Part shown: positions 19,362 to 27,404 of the stretch, piece by piece | Numbering within the stretch: the stretch's first letter is position 1 | Layout of the letters: each line of letters begins with the position of its first letter | Origin: Phycisphaerales bacterium AB-hyl4 | GTDB lineage: Bacteria > Planctomycetota > Phycisphaerae > Phycisphaerales > Phycisphaeraceae | NCBI GenBank assembly: GCA_041821185.1 | Contig: JBGUBD010000001.1 | Coordinates: 372,001-436,000 of the forward strand | Reading direction: 5' to 3' | Length of the DNA: 64,000 nt | Translations under genes and position numbers: made by a program | The notes under the pieces: generated by a model | Databases searched by the model: none | Told to the model about the DNA's origin: nothing | Seen by the model: the letters and a program-made list of their open reading frames with translations, nothing else

Positions 19362-19580
19362 TCAGTTTGGCATCCATTTGGCCGCATGTTTCAGACGACG
19401 CTTCATTGAATCCGTGCAGACTGCGATTGAAGTGGGCGATTTGATAAGCGGTAGGAAGGGCCGGCAGTGTTCATCCGCAAGCTCGACCTCGCGGACCTGG
19501 CGGCAATCTACGACGACTAGGTGGCCTCCCGCCTCGGCCAGCTGGAACACCACCGCCTCCATCGACTGGGCGGCAATCAT
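19362..19580 (-). pseudogene. Short coupled reading frame, probably the truncated start of a lost gene
   Basis: 72 residues beginning MIAAQSMEAVVFQLAEAGG at an ATG that overlaps the stop of the 587-residue gene (ATGA). This overlap is normal for a real downstream gene in an operon. The first 40 residues (HLVVVDCRQVREVELADE) look like protein; the remainder (CTDSMKRRLKHAAKWMPN) does not resemble anything I know. The frame is probably a gene whose 3' part was deleted. No family recognised. Confidence 0.35.
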
Positions 19581-21340
19581 TCTGGTGTAGACGTCGACTT
19601 TGGGGTTCCCTGTGCTGCCCGGCTCAAAGTTTCACCTGAGCGTCGCGTATAGAACGGGGAGTAGCACCAGTACGCCTGGTGCTCCGGCCAGACGTCGCCG
19701 ACCCGCCGATCGAACAGTCGCCCATCCGCGTCGCGGCCGGCGGTGAGGGTGGGCCCCAACCCTTGCAGGCGGGCCGCGTTTGCCACGTTCGGCAATGTGA
19801 TCTGGTCCAGGTTGATCTGGCTGACCTGCTCGGCGAATTGGATCATCGTTTTGCATCCACTTCGGCCGACCATAATCAGCGCCAGCATCGCGGTCGGGCG
19901 AACGGGGATCGCGACCACGAGATCACCCTGCATCGCGGCGATGTGCAGGTTCAGCCCCGCCTCGGGCACGATCGCCAGGTAGCAACTCGGAAAGCCAACC
20001 AGCACGGGGCCCGACACGGCAAGGCCCGGCGGCGGACGTGTCGCCGGGTCAGCGTATGTCAGGTTCGCCGCTTTGTTGTTGAAGTGTGGGCTCGCCGGCC
20101 GATCGGGATTGGTACTCGGTGGTGCCGGCATCATTGGACACGCAGGCGCGGCCAGCGGCTGACCTTCACCGTCCGCGAGGTCCGGCGTCAACTCGTCGAG
20201 CGTGGCCAGGTTGAACAGCAGATCGTTGCCGCCAGCGGTTTGGCCGTACGAAAGGATCGCGCGATGTTCGTGTTGATGTGCCCATCGCTCGAAGCCCGCA
20301 GCGTAATCGCTCGCGGCGTGCACGTCTGAAGTCCAGTAAGGCGTACGCACCAGCGCCGTCTGCCGACCACCGTCCGGCGCGACATAGGTCAACCGTACCG
20401 GCGTGTCCTGCTGCTTCCAGATAAACGAGCCGGACTGCGTGGCCAACGAATACTCCGGCGTCTGGTAGGTCGTTCGTTCCACCTCCGCCAGATTACGCCG
20501 CCAGACGGAGTAGGCCTGTTCAGTCATCGCAACCTCGCGCACCGCGGGCGGACATTGATAATCTTCCAGCCCCAGCGCTTCGAGGAACGACGGTTGACGC
20601 CTCTCGAACGCCGCGTCTAAAAACGGGGCGACTTGCCCCCGGCCAGCAACGTCCCATTCGTAATGTCGGGACCACGTGCCGGCCAGCGTCCCCGACGTCG
20701 GGTGGTAGTGCTCTGCCATGTCCAGATACAGTTCGTCCAGCAGCAGCGTGGCGTCCTGCCGAGCATCCGCGTCGGGAGCGTAATGCCATGCCCAGTGCAG
20801 AGCTTCCAGTTGGGGCACGAGGTAGGTCGGGCTGTTGTACTCGGCAACGCCGTAAAGCTGCACATACTGACGGGCCAGTGCCAGGTGCTCGCGAGCGGTG
20901 GCCAGATGCTCCGCGTGCTCCAGGGCGCGTGCGATCATCAATCGCCCTGCCATGTTGAGAAACCAGATGTTGCACTGCCACCACCTCGGCTTCGGCGCTC
21001 CGGGACCGCCCCCGCTTTTGTGCCGGTAATGATTGTCGTAGCCGACCAGACACTCCGGAAGCACCTGATCCCACAAGGCTCGGCGATTGTCGTCCGTCAA
21101 ATGCCGGTCATGCTCCATCGCGACGTAGCCCAGCGACGGCCCGCAGAAGCTCAGCGCATTGAGATCGGTCGGCTCGCTGTGCTCGGGGTAGAACGCAAAG
21201 TTCCCGCGATTGCCAGCCGTTTGTGGAGAGCGGCGGTCCTGCATCGCCATGATTCGAGCGAGCAACGCATTGCCGTGCACGGCGTCCCCCGATGCGAATG
21301 CATGGGTCAATTCCGCGGCCATTTGGTTGATCGTCGGCAT
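19577..21340 (-). CDS. Conserved protein with (alpha/alpha)-toroid-like N-terminus, paralogue of the gene at 27405
   Basis: 587 residues, no signal peptide. The N-terminal two thirds are helical with the motif GVAEYNSPTYLVPQLEALHWA, given here as VAEYNSPTYLV, then MAEHYHPTSGTLAGTWSRHY; both are shared with the 574-residue protein at 27405-29129 (FAEYNSPTYTMVV, IAEHYHPVTGQWAGPHARTYH). The C-terminal part is probably beta-rich. The layout resembles alginate-lyase/heparinase-type enzymes, but I see no assignable catalytic residues. It lies between a Gfo/Idh/MocA oxidoreductase and decayed genes in the same direction. It may be a cytoplasmic enzyme acting on oligosaccharides. Confidence 0.6.
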   Translation of the reverse strand: MPTINQMAAELTHAFASGDAVHGNALLARIMAMQDRRSPQTAGNRGNFAFYPEHSEPTDLNALSFCGPSLGYVAMEHDRHLTDDNRRALWDQVLPECLVGYDNHYRHKSGGGPGAPKPRWWQCNIWFLNMAGRLMIARALEHAEHLATAREHLALARQYVQLYGVAEYNSPTYLVPQLEALHWAWHYAPDADARQDATLLLDELYLDMAEHYHPTSGTLAGTWSRHYEWDVAGRGQVAPFLDAAFERRQPSFLEALGLEDYQCPPAVREVAMTEQAYSVWRRNLAEVERTTYQTPEYSLATQSGSFIWKQQDTPVRLTYVAPDGGRQTALVRTPYWTSDVHAASDYAAGFERWAHQHEHRAILSYGQTAGGNDLLFNLATLDELTPDLADGEGQPLAAPACPMMPAPPSTNPDRPASPHFNNKAANLTYADPATRPPPGLAVSGPVLVGFPSCYLAIVPEAGLNLHIAAMQGDLVVAIPVRPTAMLALIMVGRSGCKTMIQFAEQVSQINLDQITLPNVANAARLQGLGPTLTAGRDADGRLFDRRVGDVWPEHQAYWCYSPFYTRRSGETLSRAAQGTPKSTSTPE

Positions 21341-21463
21341 CGTCCGTCACCATACCAGATCAAGTTCTAACCTGACGGGCAGAGTTCACGATCACAGGCA
21401 GCGAATCAGGAGCGCAGCCCCTGTAAGAGGTTTGTTGGATGTCTAGCTTAGCTGTGAATATAT

Positions 21464-22534
21464 TCATACCTCGGTCATCCCTTGCTGCATCGCCGTCGGG
21501 CGCAGGCGCGTCGCCACCGCACGCTCGTTGGCGGCTTCCGCGATGACCTGTGCGTTCAGCCCCGCTTCGCCAAGCGGCAGGTCCGGCGGACAGGTTCCAC
21601 TTTCCAAATAACTTGCAAGATCATCCACCAGTCGGCCGATCGCGATGCTGTGGTTTGGATATTCCGCCGCCACCTGCTCGTCACCTGCGTCATCGTAGAG
21701 CGTTGCTTTGTAAGTACTGTCGGCATAAGCTTGCATCGACGGCGAGTCCATCGTCAGGCTGATCACGCCTTCAGTGCCCACCACTGTCAACAGATCCTGG
21801 CGCGGCCGCGGCTTGATGCCCGCGGCATAGCCCAGGCTCGCGTTGATGGTCACCAATGTGCCGATGTCCAGCCGACCGAGAATCGCAATGTGCGGCGCGA
21901 GCAGTCGCTCTTCTTCGCCCAGCCAGGCGCCCATCGCCTCCATGCTCGCCCATTGCCCGCTGCCGCAAAGATGATGAACGAGATCGATCTTGTGAATGCC
22001 GCAATCCAGGCCGCCCGCACGATCCATCAGTCGGGCCCGCCGCTCGGCCATGCAACCGGTCCGCTTGTGACCGTCCCAGAAGTCCTGCACATGAATCGCT
22101 TCGACGCGGCCGATTCGGCCATCGCCGATCCACTGGCGAATCCGCTGGTGGTGACGGTGGTAGCGCGTTTCAAAATTCACCACCAGGTGGCGGCCCGCCC
22201 GCTCCGCGGCCTCGATCATCGTTCGACATTCGTCGGCCGTGGGCGCCATCGGCTTTTCGCAAACCACATGCAGACCCGCCGCCAGCGCTGCCAGCACCTG
22301 CTCGAGGTGCGCTTCCTGCAAGGTCGCGATATAGACCGCATCGACCCGCTGCTCGACGAGCATTTGCTTGTAGTCCGTATAGACGGCACATCCCAGCGCC
22401 TTCGCGGACTCAAGATTCTCCGCATGCAGGTCTGCCACCGCACAGAGCTTCACATGCCCGGCATGCTTAAGCAGGCCGGGCATGACGGCGTTGCGTCCAT
22501 GCTGGCCGCAACCGATCAGGGCAAATCGCAACAT
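21464..22534 (-). CDS. Gfo/Idh/MocA family NAD(P)-dependent oxidoreductase
   Basis: 356 residues from ATG 22534, preceded by GAGGAG. The Rossmann fold shows RFALIGCGQHGRNAVMPGL near the N-terminus, and AGLHVVCEKPMAP contains the EKP motif that holds the catalytic Lys. The C-terminal domain follows with GGLDCGIHKIDLVHHLCG, whose D and H residues fit the family active site. It should oxidise or reduce a sugar or cyclitol derivative; the substrate is unknown. It is 123 bases upstream of the toroid-type gene, in the same direction, suggesting a shared catabolic job. Confidence 0.9.
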   Translation of the reverse strand: MLRFALIGCGQHGRNAVMPGLLKHAGHVKLCAVADLHAENLESAKALGCAVYTDYKQMLVEQRVDAVYIATLQEAHLEQVLAALAAGLHVVCEKPMAPTADECRTMIEAAERAGRHLVVNFETRYHRHHQRIRQWIGDGRIGRVEAIHVQDFWDGHKRTGCMAERRARLMDRAGGLDCGIHKIDLVHHLCGSGQWASMEAMGAWLGEEERLLAPHIAILGRLDIGTLVTINASLGYAAGIKPRPRQDLLTVVGTEGVISLTMDSPSMQAYADSTYKATLYDDAGDEQVAAEYPNHSIAIGRLVDDLASYLESGTCPPDLPLGEAGLNAQVIAEAANERAVATRLRPTAMQQGMTEV

Positions 22535-23046
22535 TGATTCATACTCCTCATGATGCTGCTGATAGTAGCGGCCAACCGCGTTCTTCTGCGAGGTGACGGG
22601 TCGCCGCACCGCCCCCCATGCCGGCGAAGCCCGGCGCACTGGGGTATGTCAGCGATGCATCATTGCCGCTATAGAACGCATCGCCGAGCAAGTGCACCTG
22701 CTGAGGATAGCCTACCACATGCGTAGGCGGATCATACTCACAGTACCGTGAAACTCCTCGCGGGAGAGGGCGACCATCCGATGCAGGCGGAACCTGGTCC
22801 GAAGCTCCAGTAACTCAGCCCTCGTCTCATACGCCTGCGGGTGTGAAGGCGCGCTTCGCGAAAGTTCCCGATGCCGTGATCGTCTTGGCTCGTGCTTCGG
22901 GGCGGGGCTGATCCATGCGGCTGAATGCTTCGCATGCGGCCAGGTGTGGTTCCAGCGCAGAGACCTGTCCAGTTATTCGAGCGTTCCACCCAGCGATCAC
23001 CAAATGACGACGTCCTACAAAATTTTGACCAGTCATTGACAGGGCG

Positions 23047-23062
23047 GAATATCCGGATATTC
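23047..23062. promoter_or_regulatory. 16-bp perfect palindrome upstream of the GntR-LacI regulator
   Basis: GAATATCCGGATATTC is self-complementary over its full length and lies 71 bases before the GTG start of the regulator gene. A perfect palindrome of this size so close to a regulator suggests an autoregulatory operator. Binding is inferred only. Confidence 0.45.
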
Positions 23063-23067
23063 TGGGG

Positions 23068-23084
23068 TTGACGATTTTGGTCAA
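23068..23084. promoter_or_regulatory. TTGAC/GTCAA inverted repeat, possible second operator
   Basis: TTGAC-GATTTTG-GTCAA starts 5 bases after the palindrome at 23047-23062. The TTGAC could also serve as a -35 element. Its place between the palindrome and the regulator start supports a role in control of this gene. Confidence 0.35.
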
Positions 23085-23133
23085 TCGCGGATGTTTTGGG
23101 ATCTGGCCCATAACGGCCCCATGAGACTAAGCT

Positions 23134-24234
23134 GTGAAAACAACGGCAGTTATTCAGGATCTCGCTGAGCGGCTTAAGTCGCGTGAGTGGCCACAAGGCT
23201 CGATGCTGCCGCCGAGAGCGGTCTTATCGGCGCATTATGATGTTTCGCCTGCGACTATCAGTAATGCCATCGCCACGCTGAAGGGGCGACGGCTGTTAAA
23301 GTCCGTGCCGGGCAAAGGCGTGTTTGTTACCGTGCCCTCCGCCGACGGTAAGGGAGCGGCAGCGAAGATGCCCGTGATCGCCCTGGCAGGTGTTTACCTC
23401 CCCGAGGGGGAGCAGTTAAGAACGCTCAACCACGCCAGCATCGATCGCATTCCGATCATCAGCGAGCTTTATGCTGCCTCCCGCGTCATGGGCTCCCCCT
23501 TGGTGATGCTGCCAAATTCTGATGACCACGTTGATGTCGATCTTCTGAGCAGCTTGGGAGTCGATGGATTGATTCTCCTCGGGGGCTACCCGAGAGAAGA
23601 ACTGTTGAAGCTTGTTCAGACCGATATTCCAGCGGTGCTTGGCAACGACCCGCGCGAACCGTTGCCCCTGAGCTTTGTGGACTATGACAACGAAGGTTCC
23701 ATGCGCGAAACGGTGGAGCGATTCGTTTCATTGGGTCATGAACGCATTGGCTACATTGGCCTGGAAACGAGCGTTAAAGGCTACATCGACCACCTCAGGA
23801 CGTGCTTCGTTCAGAACCTGTTGGAAAAGGGTATTTGCTTCAACTTCCATGATTACTGGTGTGTCGGGTCATATGCACGTGCCTTCAGGTGCGGTCCGGA
23901 TCAACTGGCGGCGATCGGCGAAGAGCTTGTGGGGAAACTGTTTGATCGAGAAGAGCCGCCCACCGCGGTTTACTGCGCGCAGCAGCAATTACTGGCCGGT
24001 GTGAAGACAGGCTTGGCGAAGCGGGGTTTGCGTGTGCCAGACGATGTCTCGCTGATGACCTGCTACGACTTTTGTGATGAAAGCGATGTTAGCGGTCTGG
24101 TCCACCCTCGGCAGGAGTTGAGCCAAGGACTGTTGGAAACGCTTCTCAAGAAGATTGACGATCCGTCATATTTCTCCCAGCGAAAACTGCAACTGCCATT
24201 CCTTGATCGGGGAACGATCAAAAAGCTGGGTTGA
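23134..24234 (+). CDS. GntR/LacI-type hybrid regulator (winged helix plus sugar-binding domain)
   Basis: 366 residues from a GTG start. The N-terminus is a GntR winged helix (LAERLKSREWPQGSMLPPRA, VSPATISNAIATLKGRRLL, PGKGVFV). The remainder is a LacI-type periplasmic-binding-like domain (VDGLILLGGYPREELL, FVSLGHERIGYIGLE, LRVPDDVSLMTCYD). This architecture is that of AraR-like sugar-responsive repressors. Downstream, in the same direction, lie a prepilin-like gene, a glycosidase-like gene and a PEP-CTERM gene, which are probable targets. Confidence 0.88.
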   Translation: MKTTAVIQDLAERLKSREWPQGSMLPPRAVLSAHYDVSPATISNAIATLKGRRLLKSVPGKGVFVTVPSADGKGAAAKMPVIALAGVYLPEGEQLRTLNHASIDRIPIISELYAASRVMGSPLVMLPNSDDHVDVDLLSSLGVDGLILLGGYPREELLKLVQTDIPAVLGNDPREPLPLSFVDYDNEGSMRETVERFVSLGHERIGYIGLETSVKGYIDHLRTCFVQNLLEKGICFNFHDYWCVGSYARAFRCGPDQLAAIGEELVGKLFDREEPPTAVYCAQQQLLAGVKTGLAKRGLRVPDDVSLMTCYDFCDESDVSGLVHPRQELSQGLLETLLKKIDDPSYFSQRKLQLPFLDRGTIKKLG

Positions 24235-24301
24235 TGCGACATGATCTAGAGTGTCGCCCTTTTACATGCATTTCAAAATATCAGCAAAGGAAGGAATAAT
24301 C

Positions 24302-25012
24302 ATGACATACGTATCACAGAGAAATTCCCCGAGGGCCCGGCCGGGGCACCTCGGCTGGTATGGTGTCGGGTTTACATTAATTGAACTTCTTGTGGTCATA
24401 TCGATTATCGCGATTCTTATAGCAATATTGCTCCCGGCCCTGCAGGGGGCGCGGGCGCAGGCGCGCACCATCGCGTGCCTCTCGGGGGAGAGGCAAATGG
24501 GGCTGGCGCTTCACATGTACCTGGGTGACAACAATGACTACTTCCCGCTGAAGAATTTTTCCGGCAGCTCCCAGTGGTTCCGTGTGTTGCATCGTCACTA
24601 CATGGACGTCCCGCTCAATGTGATCTTCAATTGCCCGTCCGGGGAACTACAGTGGCCCTCAATCGGAGTGCACACCATCGGCTACGGCTACAACCAGGTG
24701 AACAACGTGGGGCCGCCCGGACTGCCCGGCTCACGACTGCCGGACCTGCATGAGCCTTCACGAACGGTGACGATCGGCGACAGTTGGGGCCTGACAACGT
24801 CGCAAGTTTTTGTTGCGTCCGGCCCCCAAGAGCGATTCGAGATTCGCCACTCTCTCTCCGGTGCCCGTCGCCTCAACGGTCGGCATCCAGCGGAGACCGC
24901 CAATGTGCTCTTCGCCGATGGCCATGCCCAGACGAGAAACGCACATGAGACCACCATTGACGAAACCTTATGGGATCTCTACGGCAAGGGCTGGTGGGGC
25001 GACGCTCAATAA
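24302..25012 (+). CDS. Prepilin-like protein (type II secretion/DUF1559-like)
   Basis: 236 residues from ATG 24302, preceded by AAGGAAGGA. After 22 residues comes [19 protein letters not shown], the prepilin peptidase site and membrane helix. The globular part has [20 protein letters not shown], and [13 protein letters not shown] marks the conserved C-terminal DG motif. It is the second such protein in the window and again lies next to a LacI-type regulator gene and glycan-related genes. That repeated association suggests a role in surface attachment or substrate handling; this is inference. Confidence 0.88.
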   Translation: MTYVSQRNSPRARPGHLGWYGVGFTLIELLVVISIIAILIAILLPALQGARAQARTIACLSGERQMGLALHMYLGDNNDYFPLKNFSGSSQWFRVLHRHYMDVPLNVIFNCPSGELQWPSIGVHTIGYGYNQVNNVGPPGLPGSRLPDLHEPSRTVTIGDSWGLTTSQVFVASGPQERFEIRHSLSGARRLNGRHPAETANVLFADGHAQTRNAHETTIDETLWDLYGKGWWGDAQ

Positions 25013-25066
25013 CATCAACAACCAGCGCCGGCTTCCAACGGCTTCCAGTTCACATAACGAGGATTG

Positions 25067-26443
25067 ATGAGAATGACTTCATTGCCCCTAATTCACCGAT
25101 CGCGACACCATTTGCTCGCCACCATGACTTCCGCCGCGATCGCGATGATGTCACTCGGTATACCCCATGTTGCGTCAGCGTCCGACGCCCCCAGCGCCAT
25201 ACCGCCGTTGCAATTCAAGGGTGAGCCCATCTTTGTGCTGGGCACTTATGACGCACCGCGCGACGAGGATGCCCATGAGTGGGCGGCCGCTGGCGGAAAC
25301 GCGTTCATCATTGGCAGCACGCATCCGCCGACCGAGACTGAAGCGTTCAAGGAGCAGCTGAAGGAGCGTATTGCCCGGGTGGACGCCTGGGAGCTGGATG
25401 CCGCCTACATCTATTTCCCCGGCCATGTACTGAACGACGCGGCCAGAGACCCCGCGTTGCTGCCGAAGATGCAAGCGCATTTGAAAACGCTTCTTGACGT
25501 CACTGCCGATCACCCCCAAACACTCGGCTACTGGACCTACGACGAGCCTGAAAATCAGTTGCATCGTTTTCATAAGGAACAAAGGGAAAAAGGGAACATC
25601 AACATCGGCCTCGGTCCCTGGCTGGCTGAGGAGCTGGCTTGGTCGTATGAAATGATCAAGGAGCTGGCGCCGGAGGCCTACGTCATGCCCACCATCGCTT
25701 GGTGGAATATGTATGAAGACACAGAGCCTTTATACGATGTCAACGTGCCCAATGAGTATCCGACATATTTTAAGGACGAACCGCTAACTGGCCCGCTATA
25801 TAACGTCGTTTATGATGCCTCCAAGGCGGCCGAAGCAGTTCGCGGGACTGGCAAGTCCTTCGTCTACATGCCAGGGATCTGCGATAACTGGCCGGGCGAC
25901 GATCGTTGGCGTGCGCCGACACGGCTGGAAATGCGTTACCTGTATTTTGCGCCCGTGACACAGGGGGCCCAAGGCATACTGGGCTGGCGACTTGGCCGGG
26001 CTTCATTGGAATATCGTCGCGCGGTCATCTATCCCACGATGCGAGAAGTAGACGCGTTGGCCCCCTGGTTTCTTGGCGAAGTGCGCGATGAACTGGTGAC
26101 CAGTAATCGCAGTGCTTCAACTGCCGAGTATCTTCGGGAGTTTCCGGAGCGGATCCAGACCGTCGTCAACGAAGGCCGGCTGGAGCACGTTCCCGTTGAG
26201 GGCATTCCGGATGTCTCGTACATCGTCCGGCAGAAGGACGAAACCAGCTACCTGCTGCTTGCCGTTAATAACCGGAAAGAGCCGGTCGAGGTGACCTTCA
26301 CCCTCAGTGGGTTCGAAGTGCTGCCCGACGCGGTGTATGACCGGATTTCGTGGCGTCGGTATGAAGTCCATCAGCAGAAAATACACGATGAAATGGAACC
26401 GTTCGCGGTACGGGCCTACGTGCTGAATGCCCGTGCCAGATAG
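25067..26443 (+). CDS. Secreted glycosidase-like (TIM-barrel) protein
   Basis: About 458 residues. ATG 25067 or 25073 may start it; GAGG at 25059-25062 fits 25073 better. The first 40 residues form a signal peptide (HLLATMTSAAIAMMSLGI...ASAS). The body reads PIFVLGTYDAPRDEDAHEWA, then TLGYWTYDEPENQLHRF, where the D-E-P-E segment sits at the end of a barrel strand as in GH2/GH42-type enzymes. YVMPTIAWWNMYEDTEPLYD follows. The C-terminal 80 residues are a small beta domain (YLLLAVNNRKEPVEVTFTL). A glycoside-hydrolase-like role is inferred from fold pattern and neighbours; no family number is assigned. Confidence 0.62.
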   Translation: MRMTSLPLIHRSRHHLLATMTSAAIAMMSLGIPHVASASDAPSAIPPLQFKGEPIFVLGTYDAPRDEDAHEWAAAGGNAFIIGSTHPPTETEAFKEQLKERIARVDAWELDAAYIYFPGHVLNDAARDPALLPKMQAHLKTLLDVTADHPQTLGYWTYDEPENQLHRFHKEQREKGNINIGLGPWLAEELAWSYEMIKELAPEAYVMPTIAWWNMYEDTEPLYDVNVPNEYPTYFKDEPLTGPLYNVVYDASKAAEAVRGTGKSFVYMPGICDNWPGDDRWRAPTRLEMRYLYFAPVTQGAQGILGWRLGRASLEYRRAVIYPTMREVDALAPWFLGEVRDELVTSNRSASTAEYLREFPERIQTVVNEGRLEHVPVEGIPDVSYIVRQKDETSYLLLAVNNRKEPVEVTFTLSGFEVLPDAVYDRISWRRYEVHQQKIHDEMEPFAVRAYVLNARAR

Positions 26444-26513
26444 ACCGTTCGACAGTTTTGACTCACTTGCGTTTGCGTCCTCATTTTATGTAAATCGTTG
26501 AAAGGAAGAGAAC

Positions 26514-27266
26514 ATGTTGCATCAAATTCGACCGTCAATTGCCCGTCCAGAAACACTTGGAAGCTCGATCCGTAACCTGCTTGCCGTCCCCTTTGCCGCA
26601 CTGGCTCTTGGCTTCGCTTCGTCGGCATCCGCTTCGTTTCTCGTTCAGGACGATTTCAATCGTCCTAATAGCCAGACGCTCGGCGTCATGTCGGACGGCG
26701 TTCACAGTTGGTCGGAATCCGGCGGAGAGGGCGGCGCCAATGCCAGGATCAACAGCAATCTGCTACGCCTCTACGATGCGGGGAACCACGGTGTCGCGGT
26801 GGCCGGATTCACTGTCGCCGACGCAATCATTTCGGTCGACCTCGCCGAGCTGACGCGTAACCGCGCCGGTGTCACCTATCGGGCACCGAGTGAGGGCGAC
26901 GCATACAACTTGTTCTCAGCCACGAATACCTACCAAGTAGTTATTCGCCAAAATTGGGCAGGAACGGAAGATATCGAACTCCGTTACGCAAACACTCAAC
27001 TCGCCACCTATGATTTCGGGCCAGGCGTAGATTTTGAGACCGGGACCCTCCGGATTGAGTTTGAAGGCGATCGTCATCAGGTCTTCTACAACGACACCAG
27101 CGTCATCGACATGATTCATGCTGGCAATATGAGCGCTGGCTACATCGGGATCGCCGCGGCGACGTCGCAGAGTCGCTGGGACAATTTTACCGTCATTCCC
27201 GAGCCGGCCTCGGCTGCGCTGGTGGGACTCGGTGCGCTGCTGGCTCTGAGGCGCCGCCGAAACTGA
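26514..27266 (+). CDS. PEP-CTERM protein with a concanavalin-like domain
   Basis: 250 residues with GGAAG before the ATG. Signal peptide: AVPFAALALGFASSASASF. The mature protein begins VQDDFNRPNSQTLG and has strands typical of a laminin-G/DUF1080-like jelly roll (RNRAGVTYRAPSEGDAYNLF, TLRIEFEGDRHQVFYND). The C-terminus IPEPASAALVGLGALLALRRRRN is a PEP-CTERM exosortase signal. It may bind a glycan at the cell surface. It follows the glycosidase-like gene by 70 bases and is followed by a hairpin at 27285. Confidence 0.85.
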   Translation: MLHQIRPSIARPETLGSSIRNLLAVPFAALALGFASSASASFLVQDDFNRPNSQTLGVMSDGVHSWSESGGEGGANARINSNLLRLYDAGNHGVAVAGFTVADAIISVDLAELTRNRAGVTYRAPSEGDAYNLFSATNTYQVVIRQNWAGTEDIELRYANTQLATYDFGPGVDFETGTLRIEFEGDRHQVFYNDTSVIDMIHAGNMSAGYIGIAAATSQSRWDNFTVIPEPASAALVGLGALLALRRRRN

Positions 27267-27284
27267 ACTGACTGACCAACTGTG

Positions 27285-27308
27285 TGCCAGCGCTTCACAG
27301 CGCTGGCA
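27285..27308 (+). terminator. Strong hairpin after the PEP-CTERM gene
   Basis: TGCCAGCGC-TTCACA-GCGCTGGCA forms a perfect 9-bp stem with a 6-base loop, 19 bases after the stop codon. The tail TGCTTTGCACTT is only weakly U-rich, so termination may be partial. It marks the end of the regulator/prepilin/glycosidase/PEP-CTERM group. Confidence 0.6.
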
Positions 27309-27404
27309 TGCTTTGCACTTCGACGAGATCACGGTGACAGTATGAATCGTCTTGTTTGTTCAGGACGAGTGGTATGCCTTCCTTGATGACGCCGAGTCGC
27401 AGCG

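Larger units (their letters stand above)
22535..23133. other. Intergenic region with two coding-like but unassigned stretches
   Basis: On the minus strand about 22577-22740 reads HVVGYPQQVHLLGDAFYSG and continues without a stop to GMGGGAATRHLAEERGW. Another stretch at 22827-22980 reads ALEPHLAACEAFSRMDQ. Neither has a credible start or a family I can name, so they are probably relics of lost genes. The right end holds the promoter and operators of the GntR-type regulator. Confidence 0.3.

Noticed and set aside
18665..19444. 259-codon plus-strand frame
   Set aside because: It lies opposite the recognisable dehydrogenase remnant and has no protein family pattern.
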